The notes: generated by a model not told the origin, from the letters alone. DNA of 7,709 bases from Syntrophomonas sp. UBA1376 (GCA_002305535.1 DBRE01000104.1:1-7709); one strand, 5' to 3'. Shown: positions 1 to 6,839, counted from the stretch's first letter. Program-made: numbers and translations.

Positions 1-543
1 TGCGAAATCGGCAAGGAGCGTATCCGCCGCGCGGGAGAAAAAATCAAGGAAGAAAACAAGGAAAAAGAAGGTATCGAAAACCTGGATATCGGCTTCCGTG
101 TCCTCAAACTAGATTCTACCAATATGAAGGATGTTTACTACGCCGCGGGAGAATACACCCAGGATTTGCTGGCCCTGATGGAAGACAATATCAAAGAAGA
201 CCGCACTGATATGGACTTGCTCTATGCCTGTCTACTGGACTGGGGTCTGCCCCTTTCCCTGCCGCACAAAACAGAGTTGTTAAACACTAAAGGGGAGATT
301 CTCCCTAATTCCGAATTAGGCACTCCGAATTCCGAATTATTCAAGGTGCATACCTATAATGACGGCGATCTCATTGCCTGCTTTGACAAGCACATCAGTG
401 AAGCTGTAATCAAGGAAATCGCAAGGCGTCAACCGCTGCGTGCCGTATTCCGGGACAGTAGTTTTGCCAGCTCACCCGAAAAAATCAACGTGGAGGAAAT
501 CTTCAAGTTGCTTGCACCGAATACTTCGGTGAGGGTTCTTTGA
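1..543 (+). CDS. mod: Type III restriction-modification methyltransferase Mod, C-terminal part (5' end outside window)
   Basis: The reading frame is open from base 1 to the TGA at 541-543 and gives the last 180 residues of the protein. The stretch beginning CEIGKERIRRAGEKIKEE and the end (PLRAVFRDSSFASSPEKINVEEIFKLLAP) are characteristic of the C-terminal region of Type III Mod subunits, the N6-adenine methyltransferases that recognise the target site and tether Res. The catalytic DPPY and SAM-binding motifs lie upstream, outside the window, so activity cannot be judged here. Between the conserved PLSLPHKTE and the VHTYNDGD-LIACFD segment there is an extra low-complexity stretch containing PNSEL twice, encoded by a short DNA repeat (see the repeat entry). 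The frame stays open through it. The res gene 1.1 kb downstream supports the identification. Confidence 0.93.
   Translation, partial: CEIGKERIRRAGEKIKEENKEKEGIENLDIGFRVLKLDSTNMKDVYYAAGEYTQDLLALMEDNIKEDRTDMDLLYACLLDWGLPLSLPHKTELLNTKGEILPNSELGTPNSELFKVHTYNDGDLIACFDKHISEAVIKEIARRQPLRAVFRDSSFASSPEKINVEEIFKLLAPNTSVRVL
271..345 (+). repeat. Small repeat-derived insert within mod
   Basis: Two identical 12-mers AATTCCGAATTA (307-318 and 328-339) lie 21 bp apart, exactly seven codons, so the peptide reads PNSEL-GT-PNSEL-FK. The first is part of the interrupted palindrome TAATTC-C-GAATTA (306-318). Just upstream is a GGGAGA-T-TCTCCC inverted repeat (293-305). The stretch sits where I recall Mod proteins having a short, variable surface link. 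The pattern looks like a small dispersed repeat tolerated in frame; AATTCCGAATT-type repeats coding for NSE-rich peptides occur in several bacterial genomes. The outer limits are approximate. Confidence 0.6.
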
Positions 544-617
544 TGACAGCGAAAGACATGGACTTAGCTCTGAACGTGATATTGCTTTGTATATTCACTA
601 GTAATATTTCAAACTGA
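543..617 (+). CDS. Short ORF (24 codons) overlapping the mod stop; possible gene remnant
   Basis: An ATG at 543-545 shares its A with the mod stop codon (TGATG arrangement) and is preceded at 7 nt by GAGGG (531-535), a good Shine-Dalgarno match. The frame encodes 24 residues starting MTAKDMDLALNVILLC and ends at TGA 615-617. The overlap and ribosome binding site are typical of translationally coupled genes in an operon, yet the product is too short to assign. It may be the surviving start of a gene that was deleted or disrupted, or a chance ORF. I do not recognise the peptide. Confidence 0.3.
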   Translation: MTAKDMDLALNVILLCIFTSNISN

Positions 618-652
618 AGGTATATGTCAGGTTTGGTAAGAAGTATAAGTTT

Positions 653-658
653 GGGGGA
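653..658 (+). promoter_or_regulatory. Ribosome binding site deciding the Bro/DinD-like start
   Basis: GGGGGA at 653-658 is 7 nt before ATG 666. The in-frame ATG at 624 has only GAAGG with a 3-nt gap, too close for efficient initiation. From 666 the protein begins MDNENKIQLFEDKRIR, which matches the usual start of this family, whereas the extra 14 residues from 624 do not look like it. Confidence 0.65.
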
Positions 659-665
659 TTACGCG

Positions 666-1550
666 ATGGATAATGAAAATAAAATCCAACTTTTCGAGGA
701 TAAACGCATCCGTACCGCTTGGGATGAGGAAGCCGAAGAATGGTATTTCTCCATCGTGGATGTAGTATCGGTATTGACAGATCAGCCAACGCCACGGAGT
801 GCAAGCACTTACTGGGCTGTTTTGAAAAAACGGCTTATTGAAGAAGGATTTCAGTTGCTTACAAATTGTAAGCAACTGAAATTAAAAGCTGCAGACGGAA
901 AACGATACAAGACAGACGTGGCTAATACGGAGGAATTGCTCCGCATTATTCAGTCCATCCCGTCACCCAAAGCCGAACCTTTTAAGCTCTGGCTTGCCCA
1001 GGTTGGAAGTGAACGAATCGAAGAAACAATCGACCCTGAACTTACCATTGATCGTGCTCTCGCTACATATTTGAAGAAGGGCTATACTCGAGAGTGGATC
1101 AACCAGCGGTTGCAAGCCATTCAAGTACGTAAGGAGCTGACCGACGAGTGGGACAACCGTGGCGTCAAGCAAGGCATGGAGTACGCCATCCTAACTGACG
1201 AAATCACCAGGGCGTGGTCTGGCATGACCACCCATCAGTATAAACGATTAAAAGGTCTGAAAAAAGAAAACCTCCGTGACAATATGTCCACGTTGGAACT
1301 GGTGTTAAACATGCTTGCCGAAGCGACCACGGCCGAGATTTCCAAGACCACGGAACCGCAGACTTTCGATGAAAGCAGGCAAGTTGCACGGCGTGGCGGT
1401 CGCATAGCTGGAAACGCTAGAAGGGAAATTGAAATGGATACTGGCAGGCCAGTAATAACCGAAAGGAATGCCATTGATTTTTCAAGGGTTCTTGGAGGTG
1501 TCATTGAGGATGCAAATGATAATAAGGATGACGGGCAGAAGCACGATTAG
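666..1550 (+). CDS. Bro-N domain / DinD-like protein (phage antirepressor family)
   Basis: The protein has 294 residues from ATG 666. Residues about 6-113 match the Bro-N fold of baculovirus BRO and phage antirepressor proteins: IQLFEDKRIRTAWDEE, then EEWYFSIVDVVSVLT, and LKLKAADGKRYKTDVANTE around residues 71-89. Residues 123-270 (LTIDRALATYLKKGYTREWINQRL, then the ARRGGRIAGNARREIE and TGRPVIT segments at about 241-265) match the C-terminal half shared with DinD, the SOS-inducible E. coli protein reported to inhibit RecA. Bro-N domains bind DNA, so a regulatory or damage-response role is plausible but inferred. The gene lies between mod and res, a position often taken by accessory genes. There is no signal peptide or membrane segment. 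The tail (EDANDNKDDGQKHD) is polar and probably disordered. A long palindrome lies inside codons 61-73. Confidence 0.85.
   Translation: MDNENKIQLFEDKRIRTAWDEEAEEWYFSIVDVVSVLTDQPTPRSASTYWAVLKKRLIEEGFQLLTNCKQLKLKAADGKRYKTDVANTEELLRIIQSIPSPKAEPFKLWLAQVGSERIEETIDPELTIDRALATYLKKGYTREWINQRLQAIQVRKELTDEWDNRGVKQGMEYAILTDEITRAWSGMTTHQYKRLKGLKKENLRDNMSTLELVLNMLAEATTAEISKTTEPQTFDESRQVARRGGRIAGNARREIEMDTGRPVITERNAIDFSRVLGGVIEDANDNKDDGQKHD
848..882. repeat. 35-bp near-perfect palindrome inside the Bro/DinD-like gene
   Basis: The arm ATTTCAGTTGCTTACAA (848-864) is perfectly complementary in reverse to 866-882, with a single A at 865 in the centre. It is in register with the codons: Q63-L-L-T-N-C-K-Q-L71 is read as CAG TTG CTT ACA AAT TGT AAG CAA CTG, and the opposite strand reads almost the same peptide (QLLTICKQL). 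It could form a cruciform in DNA or a stem in the mRNA, or serve as a dyad binding site. Function is unknown. Confidence 0.9.
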
Positions 1551-1584
1551 GGTTTTTGATATTTCTGACCGATACACACAAGTA

Positions 1585-1612
1585 TTGATGATTTAATCAA
1601 AGTAGATAGAAT
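1585..1612 (+). promoter_or_regulatory. Candidate sigma-70 type promoter for res
   Basis: TTGATG (1585-1590, 4 of 6 matches to TTGACA) and TAGAAT (1607-1612, 5 of 6 matches to TATAAT) are separated by 16 bp. The interrupted palindrome TGATT-T-AATCA (1589-1599) overlaps the -35 box and runs into the spacer, where a repressor could act. Transcription from here would leave a leader of about 60 nt before ATG 1679. This is pattern matching only. Confidence 0.35.
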
Positions 1613-1617
1613 CAGAA

Positions 1618-1652
1618 TTTTCCCAACTAAAGATAATTCAGTTTGGGCAAAA
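1618..1652. repeat. Imperfect inverted repeat in the res leader
   Basis: TTTTCCCAACT (1618-1628) pairs with 1640-1652 (AGTTTGGGCAAAA), with one unpaired base at 1642 and one at 1648. It lies between the candidate promoter and the res ribosome binding site. It has no following T-run in the plus direction, so it is not a standard terminator. It may be an operator or a leader stem affecting Res expression, or it may be chance. Confidence 0.35.
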
Positions 1653-1678
1653 TGCACTAGTTCGGGAGGTGGCGGCAC

Positions 1679-4600
1679 ATGAAACTGCAATTCAAACATC
1701 AGAAATTCCAGGCAGAGGCGGCCAAAGCGGTGTGCGATGTGTTTGCCGGACAACCTTATCTCACGCCTAGCTATAGGATGGACAAGGGTTATGTGAAAAA
1801 TGATCAGATAACCCTGTATGATAAGGAACGCTTTACCGGTTTTGGCAACTCCCAACTTGTACCGGAATTAACTGATGACGTTATATTGGAGAATATCAAT
1901 AGAGTTCAGCGCAGCAATCAGATTGAGCCATCCAGACAATTGGAAGGGCGTTATAACCTGACCGTGGAAATGGAGACCGGCGTCGGTAAGACCTATACAT
2001 ATATTAAAACCATGTACGAACTAAACAAGCGCTATGGCTGGAGTAAATTCATTGTTGTTGTGCCCAGTGTCGCCATACGTGAGGGCGTGTATAAGTCATT
2101 TCAGATTACTGAGGAACATTTTGCGGAGGAATACGGGAAAAAGATCCGTTATTTCATTTATAATTCTGCCCAGCTTACCGAAATTGATCGCTTTGCTTCC
2201 GACAGCGCTATCAATGTGATGATTATAAACTCCCAAGCGTTTAATGCCCGAGGCAAGGATGCGAGGCGCATTTACATGAAGCTGGATGAGTTCAGGAGCC
2301 GCAGGCCTATTGATATATTGGCGAAAACCAACCCTATCATGATCATCGATGAACCTCAGTCGGTGGAAGGCAAAGTGACTAAAGAACGCTTAAAAGAATT
2401 CAACCCGTTGTTTACTTTGCGTTATTCGGCAACACATAAGAAGGACAGTGTGTACAACATGGTTTACCGTATGGATGCCATGGAAGCCTACAATAAAAGG
2501 CTGGTGAAAAAAATTGCTGTCAAGGGTATTTCCGTTACTGGCACCACTGCCACAGAAGGATATGCATATCTGGAAAGCATTAATCTGTCCAAGGGCAACC
2601 CTACAGCCACCATTGAATTCGACGTGAAGGGTGTCAACCGTGTCCGTAAGGCGAGGCGCATTGTTAGTGAGGGATATAACCTGTTCCCCAATTCTGGTGA
2701 GCTGGCCGAATATAAAGATGGATACACTGTGTTGCGCATTGACGGGCGGGATAGCTCTATTGAGTTTACTAATGGTATCAAACTCTTTGCCGGTGATGTG
2801 GTAGGTGCAGTCAGTGAGGAGCAGCTACGCCGTATCCAAATCCGGGAGACTATCCTTTCTCACCTTGAGCGGGAACGGCAGTTATTCTATAAAGGTATAA
2901 AGGTACTGTCTCTTTTCTTTATTGATGAGGTGGCCAAGTACAAGCAGTACGATGCCTCCGGACAAGCATTTAATGGCCTTTATGCCGATATGTTTGAAGA
3001 AGAATATAAGCAAATCATCGGTAACCTTCAGCTTGAAATCGGCGATGGAGATGGATATTTGCGATATTTGGACAGCATAACTGCTGAAGAAACCCATGCC
3101 GGGTATTTCTCCATTGATAAAAAAAGCCATCGTATAATAGACAGCAAGCTGGGGGATAGACGAGAGCGTACCTCCGATGATGTGGATGCCTATGAACTGA
3201 TTATGAAAGACAAGGAGCGTTTGCTGGATTGTAAAGAACCGGTTCGGTTCATATTCTCGCACTCTGCGCTTCGTGAAGGGTGGGACAATCCCAACGTATT
3301 TCAAATCTGCACATTGAAGCAGAGTGGTAGCGATGTCCGCAAGAGGCAGGAGGTTGGGAGAGGGCTGCGTTTATCGGTTAATCAAAATGGCGAACGCATG
3401 GATACCAATCTGCTGGGGGAGGATGTCCATAATGTCAATGTGCTTACCGTAATTGCTAATGAGAGCTATGAAAGTTTTGCTAAAGGACTGCAAAATGAAC
3501 TGGCTGAGGCTGTAGCTGATCGGCCTCGCAAGGTAACGGTAGATCTCTTTAAGAACAAAGTCATTAAAGATACCAGCGGCGCTGAACAGATTATTGATAT
3601 GGATCTTGCCCAAATTATTTACGAAGGACTAATTACCAGCAGATATATAAGGAAAGGCATTCTCACTGATAAGTATTATGAGGATAAAAAGACTGGCAAT
3701 GTTGAAATCGCGGAGGAGGCTGCGGATTACCAAGAGTCTATCATAGCGATTCTCGATTCTATTTACGATAGCCGACTCATGCAGCCGGAGAACGCACGAA
3801 ATAATAACGTTGAATTAAAACTGGACCGCTCTAAATTGGGCTTGCCAGAATTCCGGAAGCTTTGGTCGCAGATAAATGCCAAATCCGTATATGTGGTGGA
3901 ATTCGACCAGGATGAACTGATTCGGAAAGCTATATCAGCGTTGAACCGGGAACTTCGTGTCTCGAGGATATTTTTTAAAGTTGAAACCGGTACTATGACC
4001 GATATCCAATCAAGGGAACAATTGCAGCAGGGAACCGCATTTGTGAAAGAGGTAGACGAAGTTTATAAAGCCAAACTATCCCCAAACGCAGCAGTAAAAT
4101 ATGATCTGGTGGGGAAAGTGGTTTCCGAAACTGGACTTACCAGGCAAGCGGTGGTGAGCATTTTAAGCGGAATCGAAAAAGCTGTATTTAATCAGTTTGC
4201 CGACAATCCTGAGGAATTCATCATCAAAACAAGCCAGATTATTAATGAGCAGAAAGCTACCACCATCATTCAGCACATCACTTACAATAAGCTGGAAGCA
4301 GTCCATGACACTACGATTTTCACCGAGCCAAATCTAAAAGGACAGCTGGGTGTAAACGTCATGCCTGCGAAAAAACATTTATATGACCACATTCTCTATG
4401 ATTCTGGCAATGAGAGAGCCTTTGCAGAAAAAATGGATATCAGCAATGAGGTGGCGATATATGTGAAGCTGCCCAGAGGCTTTTTTATCAGTACCCCGGT
4501 AGGAAAATATAACCCGGACTGGGCAATAGCATTTCATGAGGACAAGGTGAAGCATATCTACTTCATAGCTGAGACGAAAGGCTCCATGTCCACTATGCAG

Positions 4601-4726
4601 ATTCGCGAGGTAGAAAAAGCAAAAATCCACTGTGCCCGGGAACATTTTAAGGCCATCAGCACGGATTCTGTAGTGTATGAAGTTGTGGACAGCTATGAGA
4701 CGTTATTGGATATTGTGATGGGTTGA
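1679..4726 (+). CDS. res: Type III restriction enzyme Res subunit (SF2 helicase/translocase and PD-(D/E)XK nuclease)
   Basis: The protein has 1015 residues, close to the usual size of Type III Res subunits. Visible helicase motifs, in order: Walker A METGVGKT (98-105), motif II DEPQ (224-227) within MIIDEPQSVEG, motif III SATH (250-253), the motif V region SALREGWDNPN (529-539), and motif VI QEVGRGLR (557-564). Together these hydrolyse ATP and drive DNA sensing or sliding. The C-terminal nuclease is PD-(D/E)XK: P946-D947 in NPDWAI and E965-T-K967 in IAETKGS, preceded by the family's conserved SGNERAFAEK segment. The ATG at 1679 has GGGAGGT (1664-1670) 8 nt upstream. All key residues are present and the frame is uninterrupted, so the enzyme appears intact. 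It cleaves invading DNA in complex with Mod, normally when two inversely oriented unmethylated sites are found. It follows the Bro/DinD-like gene after 128 bp. Confidence 0.96.
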   Translation: MKLQFKHQKFQAEAAKAVCDVFAGQPYLTPSYRMDKGYVKNDQITLYDKERFTGFGNSQLVPELTDDVILENINRVQRSNQIEPSRQLEGRYNLTVEMETGVGKTYTYIKTMYELNKRYGWSKFIVVVPSVAIREGVYKSFQITEEHFAEEYGKKIRYFIYNSAQLTEIDRFASDSAINVMIINSQAFNARGKDARRIYMKLDEFRSRRPIDILAKTNPIMIIDEPQSVEGKVTKERLKEFNPLFTLRYSATHKKDSVYNMVYRMDAMEAYNKRLVKKIAVKGISVTGTTATEGYAYLESINLSKGNPTATIEFDVKGVNRVRKARRIVSEGYNLFPNSGELAEYKDGYTVLRIDGRDSSIEFTNGIKLFAGDVVGAVSEEQLRRIQIRETILSHLERERQLFYKGIKVLSLFFIDEVAKYKQYDASGQAFNGLYADMFEEEYKQIIGNLQLEIGDGDGYLRYLDSITAEETHAGYFSIDKKSHRIIDSKLGDRRERTSDDVDAYELIMKDKERLLDCKEPVRFIFSHSALREGWDNPNVFQICTLKQSGSDVRKRQEVGRGLRLSVNQNGERMDTNLLGEDVHNVNVLTVIANESYESFAKGLQNELAEAVADRPRKVTVDLFKNKVIKDTSGAEQIIDMDLAQIIYEGLITSRYIRKGILTDKYYEDKKTGNVEIAEEAADYQESIIAILDSIYDSRLMQPENARNNNVELKLDRSKLGLPEFRKLWSQINAKSVYVVEFDQDELIRKAISALNRELRVSRIFFKVETGTMTDIQSREQLQQGTAFVKEVDEVYKAKLSPNAAVKYDLVGKVVSETGLTRQAVVSILSGIEKAVFNQFADNPEEFIIKTSQIINEQKATTIIQHITYNKLEAVHDTTIFTEPNLKGQLGVNVMPAKKHLYDHILYDSGNERAFAEKMDISNEVAIYVKLPRGFFISTPVGKYNPDWAIAFHEDKVKHIYFIAETKGSMSTMQIREVEKAKIHCAREHFKAISTDSVVYEVVDSYETLLDIVMG

Positions 4727-4754
4727 TTAGTGAAGTGTTAGCAGGTGATGACGA

Positions 4755-4788
4755 GAGAGGCACTATCCTATGCAAGATAAGGCCTCTC
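4755..4788 (+). terminator. Possible weak intrinsic terminator after res
   Basis: GAGAGGC (4755-4761) pairs with GCCTCTC (4782-4788). An inner TATC/GATA pairing (4764-4767 with 4776-4779) may extend the stem across a small internal loop. The downstream sequence CTGTTATTTCTATATT is only moderately T-rich, so termination efficiency is doubtful. Its place 28 nt after the res stop, at a change of functional module, supports the call. Confidence 0.4.
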
Positions 4789-4846
4789 CTGTTATTTCTA
4801 TATTGTTTGGAGTATGATTGGAATAAGTCAGAAATCGCACCTTGCC

Positions 4847-4864
4847 GTTTCTTTGCACAGAAAC
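4847..4864. repeat. Short inverted repeat upstream of the RACo-like gene
   Basis: GTTTCT (4847-4852) and AGAAAC (4859-4864) are perfectly complementary with a 6-nt gap, 37 nt before the GTG start. It could be a regulator half-site pair or a leader stem. No convincing -35/-10 pair was found beside it. A 6-bp dyad is weak evidence alone. Confidence 0.3.
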
Positions 4865-4889
4865 AAGTATATGCAGGCTAGTTATTAGT

Positions 4890-4894
4890 GGAGG
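4890..4894 (+). promoter_or_regulatory. Ribosome binding site deciding a GTG start
   Basis: GGAGG at 4890-4894 lies 7 nt before GTG 4902, a textbook arrangement. The frame is open upstream to a TTG at 4842, but that codon has no ribosome binding site. The extra residues (PFLCTETSICRLVISGG) do not resemble the ferredoxin domain, which properly begins SEPIKIQISTPDGQ. Confidence 0.8.
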
Positions 4895-4901
4895 CATCAT
4901 A

Positions 4902-6722
4902 GTGAGTGAACCGATCAAGATCCAGATAAGTACTCCTGATGGCCAGCAGAGGGTGGCATGGACTTTGCTGGGCAAAAGTCTGTGGGAGGCGTTGACCCAA
5001 GCGGGATTCGACCCTGGGGGAACCTGTGGTGGTCGGGGGATCTGTGGTAAATGCAAAGTAAAGTCTGCCGGCCAATTAAGTCCCATGGATGAAATGGAAC
5101 GCAGCTTGCTTTTACCTGACGAGATCAACCGGGGGGAAAGGGTCGCCTGTCGATCTACTGTTTTGGGCCCGGCGACAGTTACACTCCCGGATGAGAGATC
5201 TGCTCATGACGATGGTGCAGTTCTATGGAAAACTGATAGCCCAGGCAGGGTCACTTGTCAAAGGATCCTGTTGCCTGGATTGGATCCCCACAATCCACTT
5301 CCCATCCATCGGCGTTTACGGACTGCACTGGGGAAACAAGATCTAATGATGCCGGTGGAAACTCTTCAGGAATTGAGCCGTATGGATCGAAAAGGCCGGC
5401 CTTCCCTGGAAGTAAATGCTTTACTTATGGATGGGGTAGTATTACGAGCCAGTCGTGAATGTGCGCGCGCTTATGGTCTGGCCTTGGATCTAGGAAGTAC
5501 TAGCTTGTGGGCAGGGTTGATCGACCTGGAGAGTAAAGAAACAGTGGCTATATCATCACAGCCCAATATGCAGCGGGTCTTTGGTGCTGATATTATTTCT
5601 CGAATAAGCTACTGTCTAGAGAACCAGGATGGATTGGCTGAACTGCACCAGGTTTTAATAAACAACATCAATGCTATGATCGAAGACCTGCTTACCACTG
5701 CTGCTGCATCAGTGAAGGATGTTTATGAAATGGTTGTGGTAGGTAATCCGGTCATGCTGCACTTTTTCCTGGGACTTCCGATAGCCGGGTTAGCCACTCA
5801 TCCCTGCCAGGGACTATTTCTTGATGAATTAACGGTCACAGCGAGTAGCCTTGATCTGAACATGAACCAGGGGGGCAAAATAGTGGTATTGCCGCAGATA
5901 GGTGGTTTTGTAGGGGCAGATACGGTCAGCTGTTTACTAAACATCCCCAATTGGAATAAAACCAAATTTATCTTAATCGATATTGGTACTAATGGGGAAG
6001 TAGTAATTGGCAATAGGGGAAAATTATGGGCAGCCTCAGCGGCAGCCGGACCGGCCCTGGAAGGAGGGCAGATCCGCTGCGGCATGAGAGCTGCAGAAGG
6101 AGCCATCGATCGAGTTATATACCAGGAAGAAGCTGGTTTGGCCTATCGGGTAATTGGTAATGATTACCCCCGTGGAATATGCGGATCAGGAGTGATCGAT
6201 CTAACGGCGGCTTTATTGAAAGCTGGCTGGATAGACAGTTATGGGACTATCAATGATAAGGGACGTGACCAGACCATAATTCAGTCAGGCCCCGATGGAG
6301 AAGAATTTGTTCTGCATGATCCCCAGCGAGCCTGGCCCACTAAACTAGTATACACTCAGCAGGATATACGCCAGGTGCAGATGGCCAAAGCTGCTCTACG
6401 CACTGCTATTGATCTGCTACTGGAAAAAGCCAATCTGCTACCGACTGATATTCAGCAAGTGTATCTGGCTGGCGCTTTTGGCAATCATTTGGATCCGGTT
6501 AACATAGTGGCACTAGGGCTGGTACCACAAGTGAAGCTGGATATCATTCGACCCATAGGCAATGCTGCTGCCAGTGGCGCTGCCGCTGCACTGGTATCTT
6601 TGGCTAAAAGGCAGGAGGCGGCCATTATACAGGCTCAAACCACTTTTGTAGAATTGGCCGATCATCCAGATTTTCAGCGCCGATTTTTGGAACGCATGAA
6701 TTTTGAGGCGATAGAGATTTAA
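4902..6722 (+). CDS. RACo-like corrinoid activation protein (2Fe-2S ferredoxin and ASKHA ATPase, DUF4445)
   Basis: The 606-residue protein from GTG 4902 has the two-part build of RACo, the reductive activator of corrinoid proteins, which uses ATP to drive low-potential reduction of inactive Co(II) corrinoid to Co(I). Residues 1-95 form a 2Fe-2S ferredoxin domain with C42-x5-C48-x2-C51 and C83 as cluster ligands. Residues about 100-190 are the linker and middle region. Residues 192-606 are an ASKHA ATPase: phosphate-1 motif DLGSTS (196-201), VFGADIISRI, GNPVMLH (281-287), phosphate-2 motif DIGTNGE (360-366), and AGAFGNHLDP from residue 523 as the adenosine motif. It lacks the C-terminal iron-sulfur domain of methanogen RamA. 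It is cytoplasmic, with no signal or membrane segment. The corrinoid protein partner is not in the window. A related DUF4445 activator of another corrinoid system remains possible. Confidence 0.9.
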   Translation: MSEPIKIQISTPDGQQRVAWTLLGKSLWEALTQAGFDPGGTCGGRGICGKCKVKSAGQLSPMDEMERSLLLPDEINRGERVACRSTVLGPATVTLPDERSAHDDGAVLWKTDSPGRVTCQRILLPGLDPHNPLPIHRRLRTALGKQDLMMPVETLQELSRMDRKGRPSLEVNALLMDGVVLRASRECARAYGLALDLGSTSLWAGLIDLESKETVAISSQPNMQRVFGADIISRISYCLENQDGLAELHQVLINNINAMIEDLLTTAAASVKDVYEMVVVGNPVMLHFFLGLPIAGLATHPCQGLFLDELTVTASSLDLNMNQGGKIVVLPQIGGFVGADTVSCLLNIPNWNKTKFILIDIGTNGEVVIGNRGKLWAASAAAGPALEGGQIRCGMRAAEGAIDRVIYQEEAGLAYRVIGNDYPRGICGSGVIDLTAALLKAGWIDSYGTINDKGRDQTIIQSGPDGEEFVLHDPQRAWPTKLVYTQQDIRQVQMAKAALRTAIDLLLEKANLLPTDIQQVYLAGAFGNHLDPVNIVALGLVPQVKLDIIRPIGNAAASGAAAALVSLAKRQEAAIIQAQTTFVELADHPDFQRRFLERMNFEAIEI

Positions 6723-6733
6723 TAAGAGGAAGT

Positions 6734-6756
6734 AGTGTCAAGTCGACACTCTTTTT
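6734..6756 (+). terminator. Small hairpin with T-run after the RACo-like gene
   Basis: AGTGTC (6734-6739) and GACACT (6745-6750) form a 6-bp stem with a 5-nt loop, followed by CTTTTT to 6756. The position 12 nt after the stop codon and the T-run fit a weak intrinsic terminator or attenuator that would lower SDR expression relative to the upstream gene. The stem is short and only half GC, so read-through is likely. Confidence 0.45.
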
Positions 6757-6775
6757 GCGGTGGGGTAGAGGGATT

Positions 6776-6835
6776 ATGTTAGTGGATACAGAATTTCCTA
6801 TAGAACAGGTGATAAAAGTAAACCAAATGAGGTGA
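6776..6835 (+). CDS. 19-codon ORF ahead of the SDR gene; leader peptide or chance
   Basis: ATG 6776 opens a frame of 19 residues (MLVDTEFPIEQVIKVNQMR) that stops at TGA 6833-6835, inside the SDR ribosome binding region and 4 nt before the SDR ATG. AGAGGG (6767-6772) lies 3 nt upstream of the start, rather close. Ribosomes ending here could re-initiate on the SDR gene. I do not recognise the peptide; it may equally be a remnant or random ORF. Confidence 0.2.
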   Translation: MLVDTEFPIEQVIKVNQMR

Positions 6836-6839
6836 TGGA

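Noticed and set aside
271..345. CRISPR-like or phase-variable simple repeat in mod
   Set aside because: Only two units with no spacer structure, and a 21-bp period that cannot shift the frame. It is not a CRISPR array nor a classic on/off phase-variation tract.
624..665. Upstream ATG at 624 as start of the Bro/DinD-like gene
   Set aside because: Its Shine-Dalgarno match is only 3 nt away, and the added residues do not resemble the family start. ATG 666 has a better spaced GGGGGA and the expected N-terminus.
627..875. Minus-strand ORF inside the Bro/DinD-like gene
   Set aside because: It is a shadow of the real gene. Its start, which mirrors the sense peptide, is explained by the palindrome at 848-882.
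2250..2662. Repeated GCGAGGCGCATT in res (near 2261 and 2652)
   Set aside because: These are two isolated copies encoding ARRI in unrelated parts of the protein, most likely shared codon choice and not a repeat element.
2882..3304. 140-codon minus-strand ORF within res
   Set aside because: It lies opposite intact helicase-coding sequence, shows no recognisable domain, and is expected by chance in a 3-kb gene.
4803..4873. Promoter for the RACo-like gene
   Set aside because: TATGAT (4813-4818) and TATATG (4868-4873) resemble -10 boxes, but no -35 element lies at suitable spacing for either.
4842..4901. TTG at 4842 as start of the RACo-like gene
   Set aside because: There is no ribosome binding site before it, while GTG 4902 has GGAGG at ideal spacing and gives a normal ferredoxin N-terminus.
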